From Ichthyophis bannanicus (taxonomy: Eukaryota > Chordata > Amphibia > Gymnophiona > Ichthyophiidae), in NCBI GenBank assembly GCA_033557465.1, contig CM066033.1, forward strand, positions 1,352,879,834 to 1,352,943,833: 64,000 nucleotides of DNA, read 5' to 3'. The notes under the pieces were generated by a model that saw only the letters and a program-made list of their open reading frames with translations, did no database searches and had not been told where the DNA came from. Positions 44,097-54,527 of this stretch are shown here, piece after piece. How positions within the stretch are numbered: position 1 is the first letter of the stretch; each line of letters begins with the position of its first letter. A program made the position numbers and the translations under genes.

Positions 44097-45904
44097 TGGA
44101 AAAACCTGCTTTGGGTTTTAAAAAATGTTCTAAGTGTGGCGGTACCATCTCCGTCACCGACACCCATGAGTGGTGCCTCAAATGTTTAGGTCCTGGCCAC
44201 TCTATTTCAGAGTGCCTCGCCTGTGGAATGATGTCTAAAAGGGGCCGGCAAAACCGGGCTGCTAAACTTAGCACCCTTTTTCCCTCTGATGTGGCATCCA
44301 TGGCATTGACGTCCTCCAGGGCTTCATCTTCCTCCCATGGATCTCAGGTATCTAAACATAAATCTAGCCGGTCCTCAAAGGGTAGATCTCCTTCTAAGCA
44401 TCGAGATGCCTCTGGCGTTGCCCTTGAGGGATCTTCTCCAGCAAAATTGCCCCAGCGGGAGGCTTCGGCTTTCAAAGCACTAACGGGGCTCCAGGATGCT
44501 CTCGAGGCCTCAACCTCAACAGAACTACTGATGCCATGCTCTGGGGTTCTGGCCGTTTCAACCGGCACCGATACCCAAGCATCGGCAGCATCGATAGACC
44601 AGAGATTCTTGGCTATTGAACGCAGTCTGGCGGCTCTTCTCACGGCCTTGATGCCCCTGAAACCACTTCAGACACTTCAACCAGTACTGGCACTGACTGC
44701 ATCGACATCAGCGGGTATACCACCGGGACTGAGTCATGCGTCTCTATCCGACATCGACTAGTCGGTACCGGACCACTTCGATACCGACTTTGATCAATAC
44801 CGGTTCCGTGCCTTGCACGATCACTGGGATCGGAGATACTTCGAGTCCTTGGATGAGTCTGAAGACTCCGAAGACTCTGATGATACCAGAGTACTTCTTC
44901 CAGAGGGTTCCTCTTCTTCTCAGTGTAGGATGTCTCTGCCAGAGGATATGTCCTTTCAGGATTTTATACGAGATGTGGCCCAAGGTCTTTTCATCAGAGT
45001 GGCTCCTGAAAAAGAGCCTAGGGCAAAGGAATTAGAAATCCTTCAGTACCCTAAAGCTCCCAAGGAGGCAGCTACCTTACCTATTCATGAGATCTTGCAT
45101 GATCTTATGTTAAGGATGTGGGAATACCTCTAACCACATCTCCTCATTCCCGAAGACTCGACACCATGTATCAAGTTCCTTTTTATCCTAGGTTTCAAAA
45201 GACTCAATTACCACACCATTCCATGGTGGTGGAATCAGCCATGAGACGGATGAAGAGTGCAAAAAGGCATGCATCTAATCCTCCAGGACATGAGTGTAGA
45301 ACTCTTGATGCCTTTGGACGTCAATCCTTCCAGGCTTCCATGCTTTCTGCTAGGCTCAGTTCCTATATCTTGTACATGGGTATGTTCCTTAAGGAAGTCA
45401 CAGGAGACTTAGAGCTTATGAGCCCTCTTCTTCCTGATGATAAAAGGTAAGATTATCTTGCTCTTGTTAAACATGCTCAGGATGTTTCCAAGTTTGTGAA
45501 TTGTGCAGCCTTTAACTGCTTTGAATGCATAAGCAGAACCTCTGCTATTGCCATAGGTGCACGTAGGAATGCCTGGCTCCAGGCATCTGACTTGGAAATC
45601 TGGGTACAGAACAAACTGGGAAATATATCTTGCACAGGAGAGAATCTCTTTGGCAAGAATTGGCAGGGAAAAGCTAATGAGATAGATGCTGACAAATATC
45701 ACTTTGGATAGATTGTCCAAATCCACAGCTGATCCTGCGAGGAAAAGATCCTCTAAGAAACCATTCTTCAGCAAGAAAAAGAAGTTTTATCCCTCATATA
45801 CCCAGCAGGGATATCGTCCAGGTCAGTCTGCCCAAAAGGGACAGCAACAGCAACCTAGGCAACAGGGGAAGCCAAAAGCTGCTAAGCCTCCACAGGGGCT
45901 TTGA
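44097..45904 (+). pseudogene. DIRS gag-like ORF, copy 3 (broken)
   Basis: Starts at the Met before EKPALGF. Residues about 9-50 carry a Cys/His knuckle: KCSKCGGT, then EWCLKCLGPGH, then ECLACGMM. A Ser/Thr/Ala-rich middle follows to 44761, where the first stop falls. The conserved core continues in shifted frames: MSLPEDMSFQDFIRDVAQGL (44930-44990), LDTMYQV...FQKTQLPHHSMVVESAM (45160-45245), LDAFGRQSFQASMLSARL, and the basic tail KKPFFSKKKKFYPSY (45757-45800). About four breaks make it inactive. It is the best view here of the full gag plan. Confidence 0.8.
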
Positions 45905-46920
45905 CTCCTGTCTAGAGAACTTTGCCTTCCTGGCCCTGAACGGACCAGAACCCTCCACCATCCTGGGAAGGTTATGTAATTTTGCCCCCAGATGGTGTCA
46001 GATAACAGCAGAAAATTGGACTCTGTCCATTGTACGAGAGGGGTACAAGCTTCATTTCCTTAGCATGCCCTCTCCTACAATAGTAAGACAGTTCAATTCT
46101 CAGACCTCTCTCAACGACCGGTTAGGTCAAGAAGTCACAATGCTCCTTGCTCAAGGAGCAATAGAAAAGGTACCCATTCCCCAACGGGGTACAGGGTTCT
46201 ACTCCCCCTATTTCCTTATTCCAAAGAAAACAGGAGGACACAGATCCATTCTAGACCTCAGAGAATTGAACAAATTCCTGTTCATAGAGAAGTTCATAAT
46301 GATTTCTCTAGGAACTCTGCTGCCGTACCTTCGGAATGAGGATTGACTTTGTTCTCTAGATCTCAAGGATGCATGCACTCATGTTCTCATCCATCCAAGT
46401 CACAGGAAGTTCCTTCGATTCCTGTTTCAAGGAAAACACTACCAATATAGGGTTCTTCCTTTTGGCCTGGCTTCTGCACCAAGAGTGTTCACAAAATGCA
46501 TGGCTGTGGTAGCAGCATTTCTCTGCACCCTGGGAATATTCATCTTCCCTTACTTAGACGACTGGCTCATTCGAGTCCCTTCAGGGCCAGAAGCCAGTTT
46601 TGCTCTGTCTCACACAATGCACATCCTTCAGTTTTGGGACTTGTGATAAACTTCCCAAAATCCAACTTTGCTCCCACTCAATCCCTAGACTTTATAGGAG
46701 CTCATCTAGATACCAGACAGACAAGGGCCTTCCTTCCACAGCCCCGCTGTCTTCGCATTGTACAGTTAGTTTCCCAAGCTGTGCTCAAATCTCATCTCAC
46801 TGCTCGGGAAATGCTACAGTTGCTAGGCCACATGGCATCCACCGTGCATGTGGTTCCTTATGCTTGCCTCCATATGATCACAATACTTTATGCGGTCCTC
46901 TCAGAGCTGGATACCAACTG
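45905..46920 (+). pseudogene. DIRS reverse transcriptase, copy 3 (broken)
   Basis: VREGYKLHFL marks the N-terminal segment (46030-46065). The open stretch 46065-46346 holds FYSPYFLIPKKTGGHRSILD and LRELNKFLFIEKF. After a TGA at about 46345 it continues with SLDLKDACTHVLIHPSHRKF, YRVLPFGLASAPRVFTK, and the catalytic FPYLDDWLIR box (46550-46580). It breaks off near 46920, where RNase H should follow but an unrelated segment begins. Confidence 0.85.
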
Positions 46921-47230
46921 ACATCAAGCGAAAATGGGAGTTCAGCTCTATATCAACATATAAATCAACGTGATCAATATCCCTTCTGTGGACAAATGTA
47001 GTAGTATCAATCATTTTTTTTCTTATTATGCACAGAATGTCTCAGACCAAATAGCGCTCAATCCACAATCACATTATAGCACTTAAATAGCATCAATGAC
47101 AATTCTGGCAACAGTATTTTGCAAAAATGCTTTTATACAAAATTGTCCACACTATGGGTTTATGAACGTTATTTAGATGAATAAACTAATTATTTCATCT
47201 AAATAACGTTCATAAACCCATAGTTCTGTT
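46921..47230. other. Foreign segment replacing DIRS RNase H, with 30-bp perfect hairpin
   Basis: AT-rich sequence unlike the surrounding DIRS DNA. It ends in a perfect inverted repeat: arms 47151-47180 and 47195-47224 (30 bases, starting ACTATGGGTTTATGAACGTT) with a 14-base loop. From 47231 DIRS coding resumes with the segment corresponding to the RNase H end of copy 2 (YAFPPIPLIPKTLFKLQRDR). Confidence 0.75.
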
Positions 47231-48214
47231 CCAGAATTCGGGCTCGAGGTTGTCAGGCCAGGGATGCTTTCCTCCTTCACTAGGGTCAGGACTTCCTGTA
47301 TGCCTTCCCACCCATTCCCCTAATTCCCAAAACCTTGTTCAAGCTTCAGAGAGACAGAGGTCATATGATTCTCATAGCTCCACGTTGGCCACGGCAACAG
47401 TGGTACCCTCTGCTCCTACATCTCTCTCAAGCTCCGCCTCTGGAGTTAGGATCTGCTCCAGATCTTCTCTCATAAGAGGACGGGATGCTGTGGCATCCCA
47501 ATCCCCAGCCTCTGCATCTCAGGGCCTGGTTGCTGAAAGCCTAGAACTTCAGGATCTTAACCTTTCCCAGCAGGTAAAGGATATCCTTCATGCTTCCAGG
47601 AAACCCTCCACAAGACGCTCTTATGCATTTAAGTGGAAGATGTTTACCATATGGTGCTCGCAGAAGGGTCTTAACCCTCTTGCGGTACCTCTGGAATCAT
47701 TACTGGAGTATCTCCTTAATTTGTCAAATGCAGGGCTTAAGACCAATTCAGTGAGAGTCCATTTGAGTGCTATTGCAGCTTCTTTCAAGCCTCTAAATGG
47801 ACAACCTATTTCCTCTCATCCTCTCATAGCGAGATTTATGGCATGGGACTTGAATCTGGTACTTGGGCAGCTCATGAAACCGCCCTTTGAACCATTAGCC
47901 ACTACCTCTTTGAAATTGCTTTCCTGGAAGGTTATCGTCCTCATTGCAATCGCATCAGCACGTCGCATCAGTGAATTGCAAGCGTTGGTGGCTGATCCTC
48001 CTTATACAAGGTTCCACCATGATAAGGTAGTTCTTAGGACTCATCCACACTTTATGCCAAAGGTGGTTTCGCCTTTTCATTTGAACCAAGCGGTTTACCT
48101 TCTGTATTCTTTTCGAGGCTCCAGTGCAGAAAGGAACCTTCATACTTTGGACTGTAAAAGAGCTTTGGCTTTTTACTTGCAAAGGACAAAGCAACATAGA
48201 AAATCCTCTCAACT

Positions 48215-51200
48215 TAAATGTGCCCTTATCAACGCACGCTCCACCCGCAAAAAATGGCCTGCCATCACTGACCTCATAACTAACCTCAACCTAGATATTT
48301 TATTGATCACAGAATCTTGGCTCTCTGATGCTGATACAGTCATACTAAACCAGCTCACACCTCCAGCATACTCAAGCTACACATGTAACAGATCTAACAA
48401 AAGATGAGGCGGGGTACTCATTATAGCAAAGACTGAACTCCAATACCGAACAATCCAAACCAGCAGTACACCACTTCTAGATGTAATCACTATCTACAAC
48501 AATCATAACACAATCAACCTGATCTATAGACCCCCAAATACTTCACCTGAAGAACTATCAACCATAATTGACTTAGCCTGCAATCCTAAGCATCCAGACA
48601 AACCAAACTGGCTACTGGGCGACTTTAATCTCGCTTCACTCCAGTCCACCTCATCCTGTTCCTTCCTCGACGCAATGTCCAACCTCAATTATGAACAAAT
48701 AGTAAACAACCCCACCCACCAACGTGGGAATGCGCTTGACCTCATCTTCACCCCATCCACCTATGCAAGCAACAACTACAAATTCGATCTCTCCATTACC
48801 CTAGTTCCCTGGTCTGATCATTGCCTTCTATCATTCAACATGCCAGCACAGCCAGAGACAACCAGCCACACCATGAAACGGTCTCCAACAAACCACAGAC
48901 GTTTCAAACCATTTGACAAAGAAGAAATCACAAAAATTGTACTTCCAAAGCTTTCCCAACCACCTTCCAACAACATCAGTGATATGGTCGCCAACTGGAA
49001 TAACACCCTGTACGAATATTCGGTACCATCTACAACCAACATCCACTCAACACCAGTTGAACATCCAGATAAAAGACCATCTTTACCATGGTTCTCCCCA
49101 GAGCTAAAGAAATCCCTCATACTCTTGAGAAAGCTAGAGAGAAAATGGCGTAAATCCCAGAACTCCGCCGATCAAGCAACATACCTATCACAGCTAAAAA
49201 CTCATCGGGAAGCGGTATGGAACAGAAGAAAAGCCTTTCACTTGGAACTCCTCAACCGCTCTCTAAACAAGCCACGAGAACTCTTTAACCTAGTAAGAGT
49301 ACTAACCACCGAGCCAACCCCACCACAGCAAGATACTATACACCCCCAAAAGTACGCCAATTACATCCAAGCCAAAGCCATCAAAACTTCAACACCCTCA
49401 CCCCCAACGATTACCCAAACTCTCTTACATGAGAACCCACTCCTCAAGCTCGCATCCCCCTCAATAAAACATGTCGAAGATATCATTACCAGAATAAATA
49501 CAACCACGGCATCCAACGATCCATGTCCAGCACACTGGATAAAAGTGTTGCGACATGAGCTCAGCCCATTCATATCTGAAATCATAAACCAATCATTCAC
49601 AACAGGTATCTTCCCATCAGCTCTTAAGCAGACCTCCATAAGACCTCTTCTAAAAAACAACCAGCTAGACCCAGCAAAAGAAGAATCTTACTGACCAATT
49701 TCCAGCATCCCCCTGCTATCTAAGATAATAGAGAAAGTAGCACAGATTCAGATCCAACAACATATAGACACCACATCTCCTCTGGACCCCAGTCAACATG
49801 GATTCAGAGAAGCCCACGGAGTCGAATCATTTCTGACTTCATTACTCAACACCCTCATTAGTGGAACCAACAATATCAAAAATGGCTTTGCACTAATATT
49901 CCTGGACATCTCTGCAGCGTTTGATTCGGTGGATCATAACAAACTCCTAACCCGACTCCAATGCAAGGGTATCCAGGGGTTAGCATGGGATTGGTGCAAA
50001 TCTTACCTAGAAGAGCGCTGGCATCATGTTCGAACGGGAACAAACACTTCTAAACCTTTCCAGTTGAAACAAGGCGTCCCTCAAGGATCCTTCCTCTCGG
50101 CGCTACTCTTTAATATCTATATGCAGCCGATATGTGAGATCACCCGTTCATATGGAGTATCTTCTCTAATCTATGCAGATGACGTACTGATTTTCACACC
50201 ATTCAACGTTACCCAGCCTGATTATACAGTACTAAGAGGGTGTTTTGATGCAATTACAGACTGGCTTCTCACACAGAATATGAGAATAAACTTCAAAAAA
50301 ACAGAAGCCCTAATTATCACGAGGAATAAAGAATTTTCACCCCGTCTAATCTAAAAGTACGGGACGCTGAGCTTCCTATCAAATCTGCCGTAAAATACCT
50401 AGGCGTAACCCTGGATCACCAACTGGACTTCAAAGAACACATAAACCGCACAGTGAAAACCATCTACTTCAAGATTAGGACCCTCCGAAACCTCAAAAAC
50501 ATGCTCGACCCTGACAGCTTCCGTACCATCTTTCAAGCCATAGTCACTCCACACTTTGACTATGCAAACATAGTTCTACACGGCCTCCCAAAAAGCACAC
50601 TAAACACGCTGCAATTAGCGATGAACGCTGCTGCCCGCATCCTCAATGGTGCATCAAGGAATGATCACATAACCTCCATCTTAAAGGAATTACACTGGCT
50701 CCCAATATCCTGCAGAACTACATACAAAGCATTACTCATTACATTCAAAGCCATCAATAACTTAGCTCCCCTAGCAATCTCCACACTTATCACACACACC
50801 CCTAAAACTAGATCTAGAAGATCAGTTGCAGCTAATACCCTAATCATCCCAACTGACTCCACAAAATGCACACACACAACCACAGGAAGAGCATTCACAT
50901 ACTTCGCTCCCAAATGTTGGAATAATCTTCCACCCACCATAAGAGCAATTAAAGACCTCAAGCAATTTAGAAAAGCCATAAAAACACCACCTGTTCCTTT
51001 CATACTTCTCTCAATACCAGTTCCCAACTTAACCTAAACCTCATTACAAACCAATATTGAAATGTTCCACTACTCCGTGTATAACTGAAGGATCCCATTA
51101 TATATAGTTAAATAATTCATATGTACAAAGTTTTCCCCTTAGTTGTATCCTGTTAGACTTCCTGTTACATGTAAACTCACAACAGCCTGCTGCTATCGGT

Positions 51201-51288
51201 GAGTACTTTAAGTTTATTGTAAACCGCGCTGATGATAAAAAGTGCGGTATATAAGAGCGTTAAATACATAAATAAAATAAATAAATAA
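48215..51288 (+). mobile_element. L2 LINE (plus), 5' truncated, inside DIRS recombinase
   Basis: It begins within the endonuclease and ends with AAACCGCGCTGATGATAAA, AGTGCGGTATATAAGAGCG and an AATAAA-type tail. Removing it rejoins the DIRS recombinase frame with at most a two-base ambiguity (CT), so no long target-site duplication is visible. Its tail is nearly the same as the tail of the SINEs in this window. Confidence 0.92.
48219..51037 (+). pseudogene. L2 endonuclease/reverse transcriptase, nearly intact
   Basis: Endonuclease: INARSTRKKWPAI, LLITESWLSDAD (48230-48340), LIYRPPNTS, LLGDFNLASL (about 48615) and PWSDHCLLSF (48808). RT: IIEKVAQIQIQQHI, FLDISAAFDSVDH, GVPQGSFLSALLFNIYMQ (about 50068), and the catalytic YADD in LIYADDVLIF (50172). 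The C-terminus at 50453-51037 has PHFDYANIVLHGL and LHWLPISCRTTYKAL. Breaks are TGA at 48405 and 49693 and a stop at 50352. The TGA at 49693 replaces the Arg of the usual SYRPIS motif, a CGA-to-TGA change. Confidence 0.93.
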
Positions 51289-51715
51289 ACTCTTTGTTGC
51301 TTTTGATCCTAGACATTTGGGACTTCCAGTCTCCAAAAAAACACTGTCCAACTGGATTGCACAGTGTATATCTTTTGCCTATGAGAGTAAGAACCTTCCT
51401 CTTGAAGGCCATGTCACAGCTCACAATGTGAGAGCCATGGCAGCCTCAATGGCTCATCTTCACTCTGTGTCTATCGACGACATCTGTCGAGCAGCTACTT
51501 GGGCTTCGGTACATACCTTCACAGCCAATTACTGTTTAGACAAGGACTCCCGTCAGGATGCCTTGTTTGGTCAGGCTGTTCAACACCTGTTCCAGACTTA
51601 ATCAACTCCTACCCACCATCCCTGATAGGATGCCAGAGATCCATGGGGGGAAGTGGAGCCCTTTCACAAGGGCGCACAACTTTCTGTGGCCATCTCCCTG
51701 GAATCTGCAGCTAGG

Positions 51716-51822
51716 GAGTCCCCATATGTGAAGACTACATTCCTGCTTGTTCCTGGAGATAGCATAGTTACTTACCTTTAACAGGTGATCTCCGGGAACA
51801 GCAGGAATTTAGTCTTCACAAC
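51716..51822 (+). repeat. DIRS copy 3 internal complementary region
   Basis: The left part (51720-51760) is the reverse complement of the left terminus and the right part (51758-51820) is the reverse complement of the right terminus. They overlap in one ATA triplet in CCTGGAGATAGCATAGTTAC. This is the template region from which DIRS circles complete their ends. Confidence 0.92.
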
Positions 51823-51892
51823 CCACCCACCTCCCCTTGGAGTTGTATCTCTCTCTCTCTTTCCCTCTCTCTCTTGTCTCAGCTATAAACTC

Positions 51893-52084
51893 AACTGGAG
51901 AGGGACAGTTGGGAAAGGCGGGAAGGCAGCATGCAGGCGCTGTGGGATGCTTCCAAAAGCTTTCCTGTTGGACGCTGGGGAGCGTTCCCGTGCAGGCTCC
52001 GTCGGTACCGACGATACCCATATGTGAAGACTAAATTCCTGCTGTTCCCGGAGATCACCTGTTACAGGTGAGTAACTATGCTAT
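51893..52084 (+). repeat. DIRS copy 3 right inverted terminal repeat with extension
   Basis: The complement of the left repeat, followed by an extra 30 bases absent from the left end: ATCACCTGTTACAGGTGAGT, then AACTATGCTAT. The extension contains a small palindrome (ACCTGTTACAGGT) and a 5' splice-site-like CAGGTGAGT. Confidence 0.88.
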
Positions 52085-52346
52085 CCACGATGATGATCCC
52101 TAAATCTTTTTCCTGGGTGGTAGTTCCTAATGTAGAACCTTGCATCGTATAAACATAGTTTGCGTTGTTCTTTCCTAGGTTCTTTCCAGTTTATCAAGGT
52201 CCTCTTGCAATTTTTCACAATCCTCTTGTGTTTTAAAAACTCTGAAGAATTTAGTGTCATCTGCAAATTTGATCCCCTTGCTCATTCCCCTTTCCAGGTC
52301 ATTTGTGAATGTTAAAAAGCAGCGGGTCCATCACAGATCCCTGAAA
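52085..52346 (-). mobile_element. CR1 LINE (minus), right half, continuing 43099-43693
   Basis: CTAAATCTTTTTCCTGGGTGG through GTGTCATCTGCAAATTTGATC and GTTAAAAAGCAGCGGGTCC is antisense CR1 RT (the FADD and LLFNIF region), matching 24095-24385. It joins the left half across the DIRS insertion. Confidence 0.82.
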
Positions 52347-53664
52347 TGCTCCACTATTTTAACAGTACAGAACAGGCGCACCAAACTGTGGTGGTTTAAA
52401 AGCTTTTATTCAGAAAACCCCAACATGTTTTGGCTGGACGCCTTCTCCAGGGAGTATTAGCCTCAAATGCAAATCACAAAAAGTAAAATAGTCATAAAAC
52501 AACACATTATAATACAAACATAGAAAACAAAAGTAAAAACAAAATATGAACAAATGGATCAAATAAATATTTATCAGTATGTCATCATAAAACCAGTGTG
52601 CTAAAAATCAAAAAGATAAGAACTTGGTGTAAAAACAACAATGAAAAATGGTAAAACCAAAGAGGCTGTGGACCAGACTATTTTGGACAAAAGAAAAACA
52701 AAGCTGTGCTAGTGCCTATTCACAGGTGCAACAACGTGAGGAGGAACGAGGAGGACATGAGTTGTTGCTAAGAACTTTGAAGACTAGCAAACATAAAACC
52801 TATAAAGTTCAGGCAATAGCACCGTGGGAATGAAAGGTCTTATTAGTGAAAAACATATCCTGTGCAAGCATAAATCTCTAGACTGCAAAATAAAAAGTCT
52901 TCTCGTGAAAAGTAAAATATCCTGTGCATTTAGTGATTGGAGAAGGGGTGAACCAATTATAGCATCTGGTGTTGTGAGAGACGATTAGACTCACTGTTAT
53001 GTCGATAAAATTAAAGCAAGATGGTTTGTCCTGAAAAATAAATTAAAATTCTGATAAAAGAGTTATAGAAAGAATGAAAATAATCACTGAAGTGCAAACT
53101 GTTAAGGTTACTTGCCTCTTGTTTTAAAAAGCAGCTTGTTCAAAAACTTCAAACTGGCAGAAGGAGGAAACACAGTGATCTGCCATTGTTATAAGGGACA
53201 CATGCTAAAAGCTGAGGTTAAAGTTTAACAGGAGTTGACCACCTGATCAAATGTTAAAACTTTGTGAATGAGTAAAAAATAAATTGTACAATGTGGTCAA
53301 AAGTTGTTTGTGTATTGAAGCAGACAGAAGCAAAGTTTAGTCATTATATTGCAATGTACAAAAATAGCATACTCCATGCTTAGTCAGAATAAGCAGCGTT
53401 CTGTATTGTTTTATATTAGTGCCAGTTACCAAGAAGCTATGTAGAACCTAAAATAATGTCTCTAGATTAAAACTAACCATAAAACTTAAAAACTGAAAGC
53501 ACTAGCAATAAAGTGCCAAGATATCGCAAAAAGCTTATTCTGAAAATCATCGGTCCAAAAGAACAAAATGACATATTGAAAGACTGTCTACATTGTTGTG
53601 CTAAAGAACGGGAGTACCAAAAGTCAAGCCATGGTGTGTCAAAATAACTTCTACCTACTCGCCA
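52347..53664. other. Unassigned; left edge resembles a Penelope-like 3' end (minus)
   Basis: On the minus strand 52375-52455 reads GGAGAAGGCGTCCAGCCAAA, then ACATGTTGGGGTTTTCTGAA and TAAAAGC. The 'GAAGGCG...GCC.AAACATGTTGG...AATAAA' pattern reminds me of 3' regions of Penelope-like elements, but no GIY-YIG code is visible. The remaining 1.2 kb is AT-rich and I see no gene in it. Confidence 0.35.
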
Positions 53665-53945
53665 TAAGGGCTTTCAAATATTTGGGCTGCAAAAATCCAG
53701 GGGAACAGTACAGTATAGGGAATGAAGAATTTCTGACCACGAAAAAAGTGGGACCTGGGTTTGATTGTTTCTGATGATCTTAAGGTGGCTAAATTGTAGA
53801 AAAGACTATGGTGAAAGCCAGAAGGATGCGTTGGTGCAGAGGGAGAGGAATGGTCAGCAGGAAGAAGGAGGTGATAGTGCTTCTGTATAAGTCATTGGTG
53901 AGACCTTATTTAAGTATTGTGTACTATTCTGGAGACACCTATACC
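53665..53945 (+). mobile_element. CR1 LINE fragment (plus), RT C-terminus
   Basis: TTTGGGCTGCAAAAATCCAG, GTTTCTGATGATCTTAAGG and GCTTCTGTATAAGTCATTGG are sense CR1 ORF2 sequence matching 17080-17340, with several indels and stops. It meets an antisense CR1 3' end at 53946. Confidence 0.82.
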
Positions 53946-54152
53946 TTCATAGAAACATAGAAATATGATGACAGAAAAAGACCACATGGCCTATCTAGTC
54001 TGTCCTTCCATAACAACTACAACAGTCCCCTTTTTACCTTTAGAGATCCTCTGTGTTTGTCCCATGCTTTTTTGAATTCAGTTACTGTCCTCATCTCTAC
54101 CACCTCCACTGGGAGACTGTTCCACGGATCCACTACTCTTTCCGTAAAGAAA
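53946..54152 (-). mobile_element. CR1 LINE (minus), segment 1 of a CR1 split three times
   Basis: The 3' UTR (AAACATAGAAATATGATGAC) and the last codons of ORF2 are antisense, up to CGTAAAGAAATAT where DIRS copy 4 starts. The same CR1 continues at 59441, then at 61945, and is cut again at 62406. Confidence 0.88.
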
Positions 54153-54155
54153 TAT

Positions 54156-54325
54156 CTCCAGGAACAAGCAGGAATGAGTCTTCACATATGGGTACGTCGG
54201 TACCGACGGAGCCTGCGCGGGAACACTCCCCAGCATCCAATCAGAAAGCTTTTGGGAGCATCCCACAGCGCCTGCGTGCTGCCTTCCTGCCTTTCTAACT
54301 GTCTCTCCTCAGTTTTCGTTTTTCT
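54156..54325 (+). repeat. DIRS copy 4 left inverted terminal repeat
   Basis: Nearly identical to the complement of 59250-59406: the shared core is GGTACGTCGGTACCGACGGA and the following GCCTGCGCGGGAAC. The very high arm similarity points to a recent insertion. Confidence 0.9.
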
Positions 54326-54527
54326 GCGGAGCCGGCAGGACGTACTCCTGTCACCGCAGAAAATTTCTTTTTTAATTCTTTAATTCTTGTTTTCTTGTGG
54401 TTGCGGCTGCTTTTCCCGCCTCCACCGGTACCGCCGGTGGGTTTTTTCTTTTCTTTTTCTCAAACTCAGGGAGAGTTTTTCCCTCAGTTTCTGTCTTAAA
54501 TTTTTGGGCCTGTAAGGCCTTTCCATC

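Larger units (their letters stand above)
47520..51601 (+). pseudogene. DIRS tyrosine recombinase, copy 3, split by L2
   Basis: The N-terminal domain at 47560-47860 includes SQQVKDILHASRKPSTRRSY, VRVHLSAIAASF and HPLIARFM. The catalytic domain starts with IAIASARRISELQALV (box A Arg, near 47960). The gene is cut at 48214, resumes at 51289 with FDPRHLGLPVSKKTLSNWI, and contains HNVRAMAASMA (HxxR box, near 51424) and ATWASVHTFTANY with the presumed catalytic Tyr near 51530. Both halves are open, so apart from the L2 insertion the recombinase looks almost intact. It overlaps the end of the RT/RNase H frame, as in other DIRS elements. Confidence 0.92.
43694..52084 (+). mobile_element. DIRS-type retrotransposon, copy 3, both termini present
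   Basis: It has left and right inverted terminal repeats, gag-like, RT and tyrosine recombinase genes in order, and an internal complementary region next to the right repeat. The host CR1 flanks it on both sides and the triplet TAT is present at both junctions (43694-43696, 52082-52084). RNase H is largely replaced by a foreign segment (46921-47230), and an L2 LINE (48215-51288) splits the recombinase gene. Without the L2 the element is about 5.3 kb. Confidence 0.92.

Noticed and set aside
47235..47250. GAATTCGGGCTCGAGG resembling a cloning adaptor
   Set aside because: The flanking sequence continues as normal DIRS code in frame with copy 2, and the match to a known adaptor is incomplete; chance restriction-site words are more likely.
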